From NCBI RefSeq assembly GCF_003144245.1, contig NW_020289993.1:310001-374000 (forward strand): 64,000 nucleotides of DNA, written 5' to 3'. The DNA is from Jaminaea rosea. Its lineage: Eukaryota > Basidiomycota > Exobasidiomycetes > Microstromatales. Each line of letters starts with the position of its first letter. The first letter of the stretch is position 1. Position numbers and translations under genes: made by a program. Under the pieces are notes generated by a model. It was not told the origin of the DNA. It saw nothing but the letters and a program-made list of their open reading frames with translations, and ran no database searches. Positions 9,796-18,851 of this stretch are shown piece after piece.

Positions 9796-11406
9796 ATGGG
9801 CGCTCCTAAGATGCTTCGACGACTGACTTCCTATGGCAATGGCCCCAACGGCGCCGACAGCGACTCCTCTTCGGAGGCGCTTTTAGGTGGATCTGCTCCT
9901 GCTCGCTCTCCCATCGACTATGAGAAGGTGTCAGATGCGGGTGCTGAAGGATCGATGCCGCGAAGGAGAAAGGCGACGAAGCTGCCAAAGATCCTGGCTA
10001 CGCTGGTGCTCGGCGTAGTGGGCTTCTGGACTGGTAAGTGAGGCGAGACGAGGCGACACCATATCGAACTGCGTCCCGCTAACACATATTGTCCACCCGC
10101 AGCAATTAGCCTTCTCGACGGCGTCACATCCCACGTCTCCTCTCCGACGATCCCGTCCCCACACCCTGTCACCCTGCCCCACCACTACACCGATGCTACG
10201 GTGCACAGCCCACGCTCAGTCACCAACTCAACGTGGGGCTTTGGCAAAATCTACGCCCTCAATCTCGCACGCCGTCCAGACAAGAAGGACATGCTCACGC
10301 TCATGGCAAAAGCATCGGGTATGAAGGTCGAGTTCCACCACCCTGTACCTGGAGATGAGCTGCAGGAGTCGGCTCTCCCGCCGCATGGGACGGGCAAGAC
10401 CGTAGGCGAGGCTGGGTGCTATCGCGGGCATGCGGATCTGTGGAGGAAGATCCTGGAGGGCGAGGAGGAGAGTGTGCTGATCGTAGAGGGTGAGTTCGCG
10501 CGCGGTAAGAATGAGGTGAGAGTGTATAGCTGATGCTCACATCGACGTCTTGCACCGTTCGCAGACGATGTTGATTGGGAGGTGGACTGGAGGACGGCCC
10601 TTGAGCGCCTTGTCATGCCGTTTGCGACGCTCTTGACATCGGAGAACAAGGATGGCCGGGTACGCACGCCCAGTGAGGCCGATCCATGGTCAGCAAAGGT
10701 GAGCCGGCCTGAGGCAGCACATACAGCTCTCTTTTGACGATGCTGACTTCGAATCTCGTCCCCGCGCTAGGACTGGGATCTCCTCTTCCTCGGTGCTTGC
10801 ACAGAGCGGCCTCTCGGCGTTGGGAGCCACACCAACCCCCCCGGGATTGACTTTGCTCACCTCCCCGGCGTCATCTACAACGATACGAGCGTTTCGCACG
10901 CCGACGCCTGGTCTAACAGCTTCAAGTCAGTCGTAGCCAACTTTGGCGGTGTGCTTCCCTCGTGGGACTCGCCTGTCGCTGAACGACAACGCCTCATAGC
11001 TCGATCGGCTTTCCCCGTCTGCACGGGCTCCTACGCCATGACGAAGCGCGGCGCTGCTCGTGCGCTTTACCACGCCAACATGAGGCTGGACGCAGTCGAC
11101 GTGACGCTGAGCGAGGCCGTCTGGGCTGGTCTGCTCAAGTCCTACACTGTAGTCCCTTCGCTGATCAGCCAATACAAGGTGGAGAAGACGACAGTGGAGA
11201 GTGGGCGCACATCGTCCAACTCGGACATCCATCGTCTGGACTCGGCCAAAGGCGGCGAACCCAAGGAGACGCTGGCCGAGGCTTTGACGCATGATCGGTG
11301 GTTTAACCTGGAAGACGGACAGAGCATCGACCGCTTGCACTCGATGCGAAAGAATCTGCGCAGCGTCATCTTCAATCTTTCGAGTGATGCGTCGCTTTGG
11401 CCTTAA
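9796..11406 (+). CDS. GT25-type glycosyltransferase
   Basis: Four exons, join(9796..10033,10103..10489,10565..10698,10771..11406), 464 aa; introns of 69, 75 and 72 bases with GTAAGT/GTGAGT/GTGAGC donors. After a Ser-rich cytosolic N-terminus comes one membrane segment (LPKILATLVLGVVGFWT, about residues 63-79) and a Pro/His-rich stem. The catalytic domain opens with WGFGKIYALNLARRPDKKDM, then GEAGCYRGHADLWRKILEG, LIVEDDVDWEVDW, DWDLLFLGAC and GSYAMTKRGAARALY, the order seen in GT25 (LPS-type galactosyl/glucosyltransferases and collagen galactosyltransferase relatives). The VEDDVDW acidic motif is made by splicing across the second intron and is canonical. It is a paralogue of the minus-strand gene at 2876-4163, with which it brackets the cluster. 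Golgi lumenal transfer onto a glycan is inferred. Confidence 0.85.
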
Positions 11407-11789
11407 CTCTCGCTTTCTTGTGATGTCAAATAGACCGACGCCATTTCCTTTTGCTCTGCAATACCGATCCCTACCTTGCCTTGGGCAAACGGCTGGTCCG
11501 ATGAGGAAGCGTGACGTTGGATGGACGGGATTGCGCTGCCGCGATCGACGTGGCCCGAGCGAGGAACTGAGTGATGAGCAAACCATCCGGGTGCGTGAGT
11601 TTAGTGATGCTTGGCTGCTGTGCTAGAAACTGAATGACTAGCTGAGCTTCTTCCCCGAAACAGACGGCATGGAGCCTCTTGGAGTCTCTACCTAATTGAT
11701 GAATCAACGTTGCGTTGTCTGAGCTTCGTTGCGTTCCCTCGCTCTTCCTCCTCCTCCTCCTCTGTTGCTCCTCACCACGACCTTGAACC
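11407..11789. other. Intergenic gap
   Basis: Holds the 3' end of the GT25-type gene and the promoter of the monooxygenase. The last 60 bases before the ATG are pyrimidine-rich (TCCTCCTCCTCCTCC), a common fungal leader. No gene is seen. Confidence 0.4.
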
Positions 11790-13139
11790 ATGTCCACTCC
11801 CCTCCCCGCGCTCATCATAGGCGCAGGCATAGCCGGCCTGCCCCTCGCCCTACAATTGGCCAAAGCAGGAAAACCCAGTATCGTCATCGAACGATGCCCC
11901 GGTCTCGAGACCAAAGGCCAGAACATTGACCTTCGTGGTCCCGGACAAGAAGTCGTTGCACGCCTGGGCCTCGAAGCGGCGATCCGCGCAAAGACGACGA
12001 CAGAGAAGGGCATGAGCGTCGAGGACGAGAACCGCAAGTCGTGGGCCTTCTTCGGTGTCAGTGAACAGAAGGAGGGGAAGAAGAACACGAGTCCTACCAG
12101 TGATATTGAGATCCTGCGCGGGGACCTGGCAGATGTCTTCTATCAAGAATGCCTGGCCAAGTACCCTAATCTCATCAGCTTCCGATTCGGAGCAAAGATT
12201 GCCTCGATCGAGGAGAACGACGACTCGGTCACTTTGACCCTCAAGAGCGGTGAGGTCCTGCACGGATCCATCCTCGTAGGCGCTGATGGCCAAGGCTCTC
12301 AAGTGCGCCAAATGTGCCTCGCCTCCTCGTCTAACATCAACGTCCGCCATTTCCACCTATACATGTCCTACTACACCATCCCGCGCGAGGAGCACGATAC
12401 GGACATCTGGCGAATCTACATCACGACGAAGCGACGTTCCCTCTTCATCAGGCCGGACGGGAGCGGTAAGACGGTACGCGTGAGCCTCTGTGTAATGACA
12501 CAAGACCCTGAGGCGGTCAAGGCGTTCGAGGAGCAGAGGGACCCAAAAGTGTACAAGGAGAAGCTCAAGGAGATATTCACTGGCGCAGGATGGGAGGCGC
12601 CCCGTTTGCTCAAGGCGATGGACGAGACAAGCGACTTCTACTTGCACCCGACGGTGCAGATCAGGATGGACAAGTGGCACAAGGGGCGCGTCGTCCTCTT
12701 GGGAGATGCGGCTTGGGCTCCTAGCCCCTTGGGGGGAATGGGAACGACGTGAGTGCGAAAGCGAGACGGGGCGTGGGCGTGGGCGTGACGACCAAGATAA
12801 GAGCTGACGTCGACTCAATCTCCCTGTTTCTGCCCGTTCAGCCTCGCCGTCAGTGGCGCCTACCTACTCGCCTGGCATCTCAACCGTAAGGACGTCGGCG
12901 ACGACCCCACTAAAGCCTTCACTCGTTGGGAAGAGGAATATCGCGGCTACGTGGAGAAGGCGCAGGACATTCCTTCGTTCGCACCCGGCCTCTTCTACCC
13001 TCGTAATGTTCTCGAGGTCAAGGCGCTCCGCTGGTTTGCCTACATGATCGGCGTCGTGTCCAAGTTGCCCTTCTTGGGGAGCTTCTTTGGGGGCGGGGAG
13101 GACCCATTCAAGCTGCCCGCTGACGAGGAGATGGCATGA
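11790..13139 (+). CDS. FAD-dependent monooxygenase (PHBH-fold)
   Basis: Two exons, join(11790..12748,12842..13139), 418 aa, with a 93-base intron. The FAD dinucleotide fold is at the N-terminus (ALIIGAGIAGLPLALQLAKA, then the ribose-binding acid in VIER). The middle DG motif reads SILVGADGQGSQVR, and the GD motif is GRVVLLGDAAWAPSPLGGMG continuing across the splice site to TLAVSGAYLLAWHL. This is the class A flavoprotein hydroxylase pattern (p-hydroxybenzoate hydroxylase, TetX, zeaxanthin epoxidase group), and the length is normal. Such enzymes use NAD(P)H and oxygen to hydroxylate or epoxidise aromatic or unsaturated substrates. It ends 70 bases from the convergent GST gene. Together these could modify or detoxify a small molecule, but the substrate is unknown. 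The last 30 residues are hydrophobic and may touch a membrane. Confidence 0.85.
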
Positions 13140-13209
13140 GCGCGGGGCAGGAGGTGATTTTGGCCTGTTTTGTCTTCGAACTGATATCCATTGTAGTCGC
13201 CTGTGGCAA

Positions 13210-14146
13210 TCACACATCGTCACCACTCTTTCCCTCTGGCCAGCCGAAGCGGATCGTCCCCTCCTTGAGTCCCTCTTCAACCACACTCATCCCTCCAGCC
13301 TTGAGCATGAACTCCAAGCGATGACTTCCATACTCCCTCTTGTTCCCCCTGCCTGGCGCGAACACCGTAGTGTAGCTATCGCCCATAGCTTTCGCCCCCT
13401 TTTCCATCTCGTCGAGCGTCTGCTTGACAGCTGATCGTTCCATGATACGGGCATGCCACTGTGCGAGCGGGGAGTTCGTAGCGGGCTCCATACCGTCGCC
13501 GTAGATGACGCCGCGATGTACCATGGGAGCTACGGCGACGTCTGCCCAGCCAAAGGTGTTGCCATTGAAGTAGGGTTGCGATCCCAACTGCTCAGTGAGC
13601 CATTCGTGCACTACCTTGACCTGCCGTCTCGCCTCTCTCTTGATCTTCTGCTGCAACTCCTCACTCCCTCTCTTCCCCCAGACAACCTCCGCCCATCCCC
13701 AATTAATGGCTTCGTACGTCGTCTGCACGACATCCTCTATCTGCCTCGCCTTTGCGCGCTCAGCAGGCGTCTCAGGGAGGAGGGAGCGACCGAACTTGTC
13801 CTCCAGGTACTCGATGATGATCGTAGAGTCAAAGACCTGAGTGGCCCCACCATCGTCGAGGAGAGTGGGGACTTGCGTGCGAACATTGGCAGAGGACCAG
13901 GATGGGTCGCGATCCTGTCCTGTGCCTAGGCCAGAAGGGATGATGGAGTTGAATGGGCTGTCGGAGGAGAGTTGGTGGTGCAAGCAAGTGAGTGGGTGAG
14001 CTCGAGCAGGGGGCCAGCTGGTGTGTATATGCTAGCTCACAAAGGCCGACTTACATTCCCTTTTCGCGCAAAGCGATGCGCACTTGGACGCAGAAGCTCG
14101 AGCTGAGGTGATCGTAGAGGGTGAGATTGCTAGACTTGTCGATCAT
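13210..14146 (-). CDS. Glutathione S-transferase-like protein
   Basis: Two exons, complement(join(13210..13957,14055..14146)), 279 aa; the intron is 97 bases with GTAAGT and CGACAG. ATG 14146 has a good context (CACCATGAT). The N-terminus is the thioredoxin-like GST half: LTLYDHLSSSFCVQVRIALR, then EKGI-PFNSIIP, VPTLLDDGGATQVFDSTIII and EYLEDKF, where the VPTL cis-proline and the D-S-x-I-I glutathione-binding turn are visible. The C-terminal helical half follows (YFNGNTFGWADVAVAPMVHR). A Ser-Phe-Cys near the first strand could supply the catalytic Ser or Cys. The tail of about 45 residues is longer than usual. It is divergent from the DUF1365 gene with only 213 bases between ATGs and convergent with the monooxygenase. 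A role in conjugation or redox of a metabolite or in detoxification is inferred. Confidence 0.85.
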
Positions 14147-14334
14147 GGTGATAGGTAGTGTGGAGAAGCGGGCCAAGTTGGAGCCTTGGGTTCCTTGTGC
14201 CGTGCCGCCGGCTGACGCTCGAGCCATCCAACGAGACCAGTCCACTCGACCGCGGAGCTCGACTGGACCTTTGTAACTCAACCTTGTTTCCGCACTTGCT
14301 TTTTCTCAGGACCAACGCGATGGCAAAGTGGTAG

Positions 14335-14358
14335 CATTGACGCAGCCATTGACGCAGC
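14335..14358. repeat. 12-bp direct duplication at a start codon
   Basis: Two exact copies of CATTGACGCAGC lie immediately before the CATG that starts the DUF1365 frame, within the short promoter shared with the GST gene. Confidence 0.8.
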
Positions 14359-14359
14359 C

Positions 14360-16396
14360 ATGATCACATCAATAGCTGATCATTGGGATGGCTGGCCATT
14401 ACTGGACGCATTCGTCTCATCCCTCTGTCTAGCCCTTACTCTCCTACTCTATCGGCGCAGTAGCTCTCGTCCACACGATAGGAAACAGCCCCTCCGTACA
14501 CCCGTCACTTCATCGTCCTCGCTTCCTCCTCCCTCAGCATGGCTCGTCCCGTCCTATATCCATCACGCCCGCATGCTACCTCTAGCGTCGAAACATACAT
14601 TCAGATACCCAACCCTCTACCTTGCCGTCCAGTTGGGCGCGCTCGAGGCCGGGGAATGCAATGTAGGAGCACAGGGCAGATTATTCAGGTGGAATGCCGG
14701 ATCTAAGAGCAACAGATGGGCAATGACAGCGCTGGAAGCAATCGACTATTTGGGATCAAACGAGGAGACGAGCTGGTTAGCAAAACTGGAGCTGGAGCTC
14801 AGGCAACGACATTGGCTTGCAGCGGGACAGACCCTGGACGCAGATGCCTACGAGGTCTGGGCGATCAGCATGCCCAGCTACTTTGGGTTTCACGGCATCA
14901 ATCCATTGACTGTGTACTACATCTACCGCAAGGAGCACGGAAGGCGCGGTCAGTTTTGGCTCTGCCTGCTTGAGGTACACAATACATTCGGCGAGCGACA
15001 TCTCTACGTGTTGCCCGCCGATGAGGGAGAGGACCGCGAGGGTGATGAGATTCTTGGCAAGCCTCATATCGAACCTCTCGCCCGCGGCGACGGTATTTCA
15101 TATCGCGTCCAGCATCGCCGCAGCGATTACGAGCATCAATGGACCTTCCCGCGGTCTTTTCACGTCAGCCCCTTCAACGACCGAGGAGGCTACTACCGCC
15201 TCTTTCTAAAGGACCTGTGGCGAGCAGGGCAGGAAGGGCTTCCCACGTTGGATGTGCGATTATTACTTATGGAGCCTGATCTCGCTGGTACACAGATGAC
15301 GAAGGAAGAAGCAGAGGTTGACGACCACCTTTCAGAGCAAGCACCAGCACAACTAGCAGCGCAGCCACCCCTCATCCTTCGCAAGAAGATCCTCGCCACT
15401 CTCAATTCATACCCGCACGACGATGGCCGGTCCAGCAAAGCACCTCGACCCCTCACGGCCTCACATCTACTCTCCCGCCTTGCCCGCCAGCCACTCGATC
15501 TCGTCCTAACCTTCGCGCGCATAGCCTGGCAAGCCGCCAAATTGCACTACGGTCGGCCGCGACTGGACGTGTACAACAAGCCGGAGCCGAGTGTCGTCTC
15601 TGCTAGACGAGGGAATGGCGACGGTGAAAAGGGGAGCAGCAGGACGTTGAGGGGAAAAGCCTTTGATGGTATCGGCTGGCCTCCTTCGCTCAATGCTACG
15701 CAGCTAGAGCGAGAGGGGCAGCAAGGGTCTCCAGGCAATGAAGGCAACGGGGCCCTCTTCTGGCCGAGCCCTACGTCGAGCGATGAAGAGGGCAAGAGAC
15801 GATTCGTCGCTCTCGTTCGACGCTGTACCGTGCCCGTCCGCCTGCTCTACCCGGATGGTAGTACGGAGGATCTCCCTTGCACGGACAACACGACCGGAAA
15901 GATGTTGGACATCTTCCTGCTCTCCCCTGCCTTCTTCTCCGATCTCTTGCTCTACCGTACCCCGCAGTTGGCATTGCTCATGGGATCGAGAGTGGGTCGA
16001 AGATGGGGAGTGAGCGATACGCGGCTCTACGAGGAGGTCTTTGCCTCCGCTGCAGAGGGCATGGATACGAAGGCAGACTCAGCGCCTTGCTGGCAGCTCA
16101 AAGCCGCACGCTGGGCTCGTTACAGGCACGAGCGCTGGGCAAGACGGCTCGCGAGCGACTCTTCGCCTTCGTCGACGCACGAGAACCAGCTTGATATCGT
16201 CCTCCCGCCCACCTTCAATCTCTTCTGGTCTGTATACACACAGCACCTCGCGCTCGCGTTGCAGGAGATCGTCTTTCGCTGGCTCAAGGCGCGCTACGTC
16301 CCTGGTACAGAGCCTTGGTACGAATGGAGGCAAGGTGTGGCGCTGCTAGAGGAGAAGGAGGAAGAGGGTGGCGATACTGTTGTTGCGCGACTTTGA
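14360..16396 (+). CDS. DUF1365 family protein
   Basis: Single exon, 678 aa. An N-terminal membrane segment (LDAFVSSLCLALTLLLY, about residues 15-31) is followed by the DUF1365 signature: PSYIHHARMLPLASKHTFRY, MPSYFGFHGINPLTVYYIYR, LLEVHNTFGERHLYVLP, and FPRSFHVSPFNDRGGYYRL. The family has unknown biochemistry. In bacteria it often neighbours an FAD-dependent oxidoreductase and a cyclopropane fatty acid synthase, so a role with lipids is suspected. This fungal version is more than twice the bacterial length, with low-complexity inserts and a C-terminal region containing a further DUF1365-like end (PVRLLYPDGST onward). It shares a 213-base divergent promoter with the GST gene. An FAD monooxygenase close by recalls the bacterial association, although that is a different flavoprotein family. 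Confidence 0.8.
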   Translation: MITSIADHWDGWPLLDAFVSSLCLALTLLLYRRSSSRPHDRKQPLRTPVTSSSSLPPPSAWLVPSYIHHARMLPLASKHTFRYPTLYLAVQLGALEAGECNVGAQGRLFRWNAGSKSNRWAMTALEAIDYLGSNEETSWLAKLELELRQRHWLAAGQTLDADAYEVWAISMPSYFGFHGINPLTVYYIYRKEHGRRGQFWLCLLEVHNTFGERHLYVLPADEGEDREGDEILGKPHIEPLARGDGISYRVQHRRSDYEHQWTFPRSFHVSPFNDRGGYYRLFLKDLWRAGQEGLPTLDVRLLLMEPDLAGTQMTKEEAEVDDHLSEQAPAQLAAQPPLILRKKILATLNSYPHDDGRSSKAPRPLTASHLLSRLARQPLDLVLTFARIAWQAAKLHYGRPRLDVYNKPEPSVVSARRGNGDGEKGSSRTLRGKAFDGIGWPPSLNATQLEREGQQGSPGNEGNGALFWPSPTSSDEEGKRRFVALVRRCTVPVRLLYPDGSTEDLPCTDNTTGKMLDIFLLSPAFFSDLLLYRTPQLALLMGSRVGRRWGVSDTRLYEEVFASAAEGMDTKADSAPCWQLKAARWARYRHERWARRLASDSSPSSTHENQLDIVLPPTFNLFWSVYTQHLALALQEIVFRWLKARYVPGTEPWYEWRQGVALLEEKEEEGGDTVVARL

Positions 16397-17245
16397 TTGT
16401 TCATTCCTGTCGAGGATGGTACCGCATCGCATTGTAATGTCAACTATGATCGCACCCGGAGCTCGGATCTTGGTCGTGCACGTCCTTGTCTCGTCGGCAT
16501 GCAAGAGGCTTGTATGGGCTGGACCCTAGCGATATCTATGTGGAGATCGACTGGCACAGCCTCTTAGCTAACGTCGCAGGGGCAACGGCTCAGTTCGAAA
16601 AGAACAAAGGCGCCGGCTTGCGGGGCTCCCGGGACCTCCTGATCTGCTTTGACTTGCGGTGACATTGTATTGAGGAATGGGTAAGATTACCCCACTGTTG
16701 CTCGTTTGACCTACTCGGCTTGCTTGGTGGTGGCGACGTCGTTGTCTCAATATCGACCCTGTACCAGAACGGTTGCCCTCTGCACTCCACCCATCGGTCA
16801 AGTGGAGATAAGCCAGCCAGCCAGGCCTTTTCGATCTTCGGCGCCATCCGTCCGTCTGTCCGCATGAATCGAAGCGGGCGGGCGCCGAGATCTTCCTGTC
16901 GCCGCCTCGCCTGTGGCCGCGCCTCAAAGGCCGGACTGGCGCGGATAGGCGGGCGGAAAAGTGCAGCAGCGACCGTGTGCTTAGCTGCGAAGAGGGGACG
17001 CGGAGGAATCTTAGCCTGACTGAAGTGAGGTGAGAGCCGCTGAGGTGATCGTGCTCAGCATTGCTCCTTCGCGCCTTGGACTTTTGCCTCCCTGTGAGCT
17101 TTATTCCAGCTCACTTGACGTCAGCGCGGGAGCTTTTCTGCTCGACCCCATTTCTCTTCATCTCATCATCTCATCCTAGTTAAGCTCGGGGTACCCTCCT
17201 CTCTTTATCCATCGCCACTAACAGCGTCGCAAGGCATCACCCATC
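16397..17245. other. Intergenic gap with a CRE-like site
   Basis: No gene is supported. It contains the 3' end of the DUF1365 gene and the promoter of the SIS-domain gene. The perfect palindrome TGACGTCA lies at 17116-17123, about 125 bases before the ATG, matching the CRE/ATF-type bZIP site. A CATCTCATCATCTCATC run precedes the start. Confidence 0.45.
17116..17123. promoter_or_regulatory. CRE-like palindrome TGACGTCA
   Basis: Exact eight-base CRE/ATF consensus about 125 bases upstream of the SIS-domain ORF. Known as a binding site of fungal bZIP factors (ATF/CREB type). Function here is inference from position. Confidence 0.4.
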
Positions 17246-18655
17246 ATGGCCTCGACACATTACGACGTGGAGGACACATCTGCATTCGCATCTACCTCAC
17301 GGCTTGAGGACCAGCAGCAGCGGGAGGACCGGTACGGCTCAGTGGCCAGTGCTGAGATGGCGCGGGGTAGCAGCTCATCATCCGCTGCTAGCGACGGCGA
17401 GGCGGATGACTTTGCTATCTTGTACAGCGACGAGGAGGAAGAGGAGGACACGGGCGCCAGGAGCAGCCCACCATCAAGCAGGGCGAGTGTCACCAACCTC
17501 TGCACGGCAGCTGAGGAGCTTGCGACCGAGCATCAAGGCGGACAGCGGCACGACACATCGTCCGCCACCCTGATGGCGCCCGCTGAGCCGAGCACCAGCG
17601 CCCACACGAGCTTCTCCTCATCCTCTGCCGCTTCGAGCGACGCAGGTGACTCTGCACAAGACGATGATGCGCGACGGACACACCAGTCCTCCACGGCCTC
17701 CCTGCCCAGCCTGTGCTCCTCGGCTACATCCATGAGCATACACGAGGAGGCAGTAGCCACTCCCTCCGCCAAGCAGGAGTCAGCCGCGCCATTCGACCCG
17801 CAGCCACGCAACGCCTCCATCGACTCTCCCCTCTCGCATGCCCGCTCTCTCCTCGAGCACCAAGCCGCCTCCCTCCTCTCCGCTGCTCGCCGGTTGCGCG
17901 AAGAGGAAGAGACATCCCACTCCTTCTCGCACGCCCAACAGCTGGTGACAGATACCCTGCGCGGGGGAGGCAAGCTCGTATGGACCGGCGTAGGCAAGTC
18001 GGGCATAATTGCTCGGAAGCTCGCCAGCACAAGCTTGAGCCTGGGCATGCCCGCCACCTGGCTCGACCCTACGGAGGCCTTGCACGGCGATCTCGGCTTA
18101 CTCAACGGGAGTGAAGCGAGTAGTAGCAGCTGTTTGCCTTCTTCCTCAGCATCATCATCAAGCCAGATCCCTCGTCCTCCACAGGACCTGCTCCTCGCCC
18201 TCTCCCACTCCGGCTCATCAAAGGAGGTGGCCACCCTTCTCCCGCACGTAGAACGTCGGCGGGTACGCATCATCGCATTGACTGCGAAGCGGGACAGTCC
18301 GCTAGGTCAAGCAGCACAGCGGAGCGGCGGAGCGTGGCTGGACTGCAGAACAGCCACTGCCTCGAATGATGCCAAGGCTCAACCAGCCTGCTCGGCATGT
18401 AATGCTGCCCCTTGGTCTTACTCTGGGGAGGGAACGGATGAGGCGGACCCTTGCTTGCCTGCCCCGTCCAGTAGTACGACCACGGCACTCGCGATGGGCG
18501 ATTCGTTGGTGCTCAGCTGTGCGAAGGCTCTCGGGCTGGGGGAGAGAGAATTTGCTAAGAACCATCCCGGTGGCGCATTAGGACAGCGCTTTTTGGCGCA
18601 GGAGGCTGAGGAGGCTAAAAGGGCTCAAGGGAAAGCAGTGGGCGCGGCTGCGTAG
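17246..18655 (+). CDS. SIS-domain sugar isomerase (KpsF/GutQ type)
   Basis: Single exon, 469 aa. The first 190 residues are Ser/Ala/Glu-rich and disordered. The SIS domain then follows the arabinose-5-phosphate isomerase pattern: GGKLVWTGVGKSGIIARKLA, TSLSLGMPATWLDPTEALHG, DLGLL, LLALSHSGSSKEVATLLPHV, RIIALTAKRDSPLGQ, TTTALAMGDSLVLSCAKALG and FAKNHPGGALGQRFL. The Lys of GKSG, the H-G-D-L loop, the S-H-S-G-S phosphate loop and the H-P-G-G tail are all intact. No CBS pair follows, unlike bacterial KpsF/KdsD. Bacterial members interconvert ribulose-5-P and arabinose-5-P for KDO; fungi do not make KDO, so the fungal role is open. Low-complexity insertions break the domain after GDLGLLNGS and before LAMGD. 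It could supply or sense a sugar phosphate. Confidence 0.85.
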   Translation: MASTHYDVEDTSAFASTSRLEDQQQREDRYGSVASAEMARGSSSSSAASDGEADDFAILYSDEEEEEDTGARSSPPSSRASVTNLCTAAEELATEHQGGQRHDTSSATLMAPAEPSTSAHTSFSSSSAASSDAGDSAQDDDARRTHQSSTASLPSLCSSATSMSIHEEAVATPSAKQESAAPFDPQPRNASIDSPLSHARSLLEHQAASLLSAARRLREEEETSHSFSHAQQLVTDTLRGGGKLVWTGVGKSGIIARKLASTSLSLGMPATWLDPTEALHGDLGLLNGSEASSSSCLPSSSASSSSQIPRPPQDLLLALSHSGSSKEVATLLPHVERRRVRIIALTAKRDSPLGQAAQRSGGAWLDCRTATASNDAKAQPACSACNAAPWSYSGEGTDEADPCLPAPSSSTTTALAMGDSLVLSCAKALGLGEREFAKNHPGGALGQRFLAQEAEEAKRAQGKAVGAAA

Positions 18656-18851
18656 AACGACGAAGGGGTAGATAGACTGGATTGCATCGAGATGGCGGAT
18701 TCGTAATGACTTGCAAGCAAAGGGGAGCGCATTGTACAGCCGCGCCTTCTCTCGCTCCTTTGCACCTCTCCTCTTCTAATCTGACATCTAGCATAGACAT
18801 TGCCTCCGATCAACCATCGCCTGCTTGTCCTCTCGTCCACGCACGCACCGC

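Noticed and set aside
11471-12088. Minus-strand frame of 205 codons
   Set aside because: Antisense to the FAD-binding part of the monooxygenase, which has clear family motifs.
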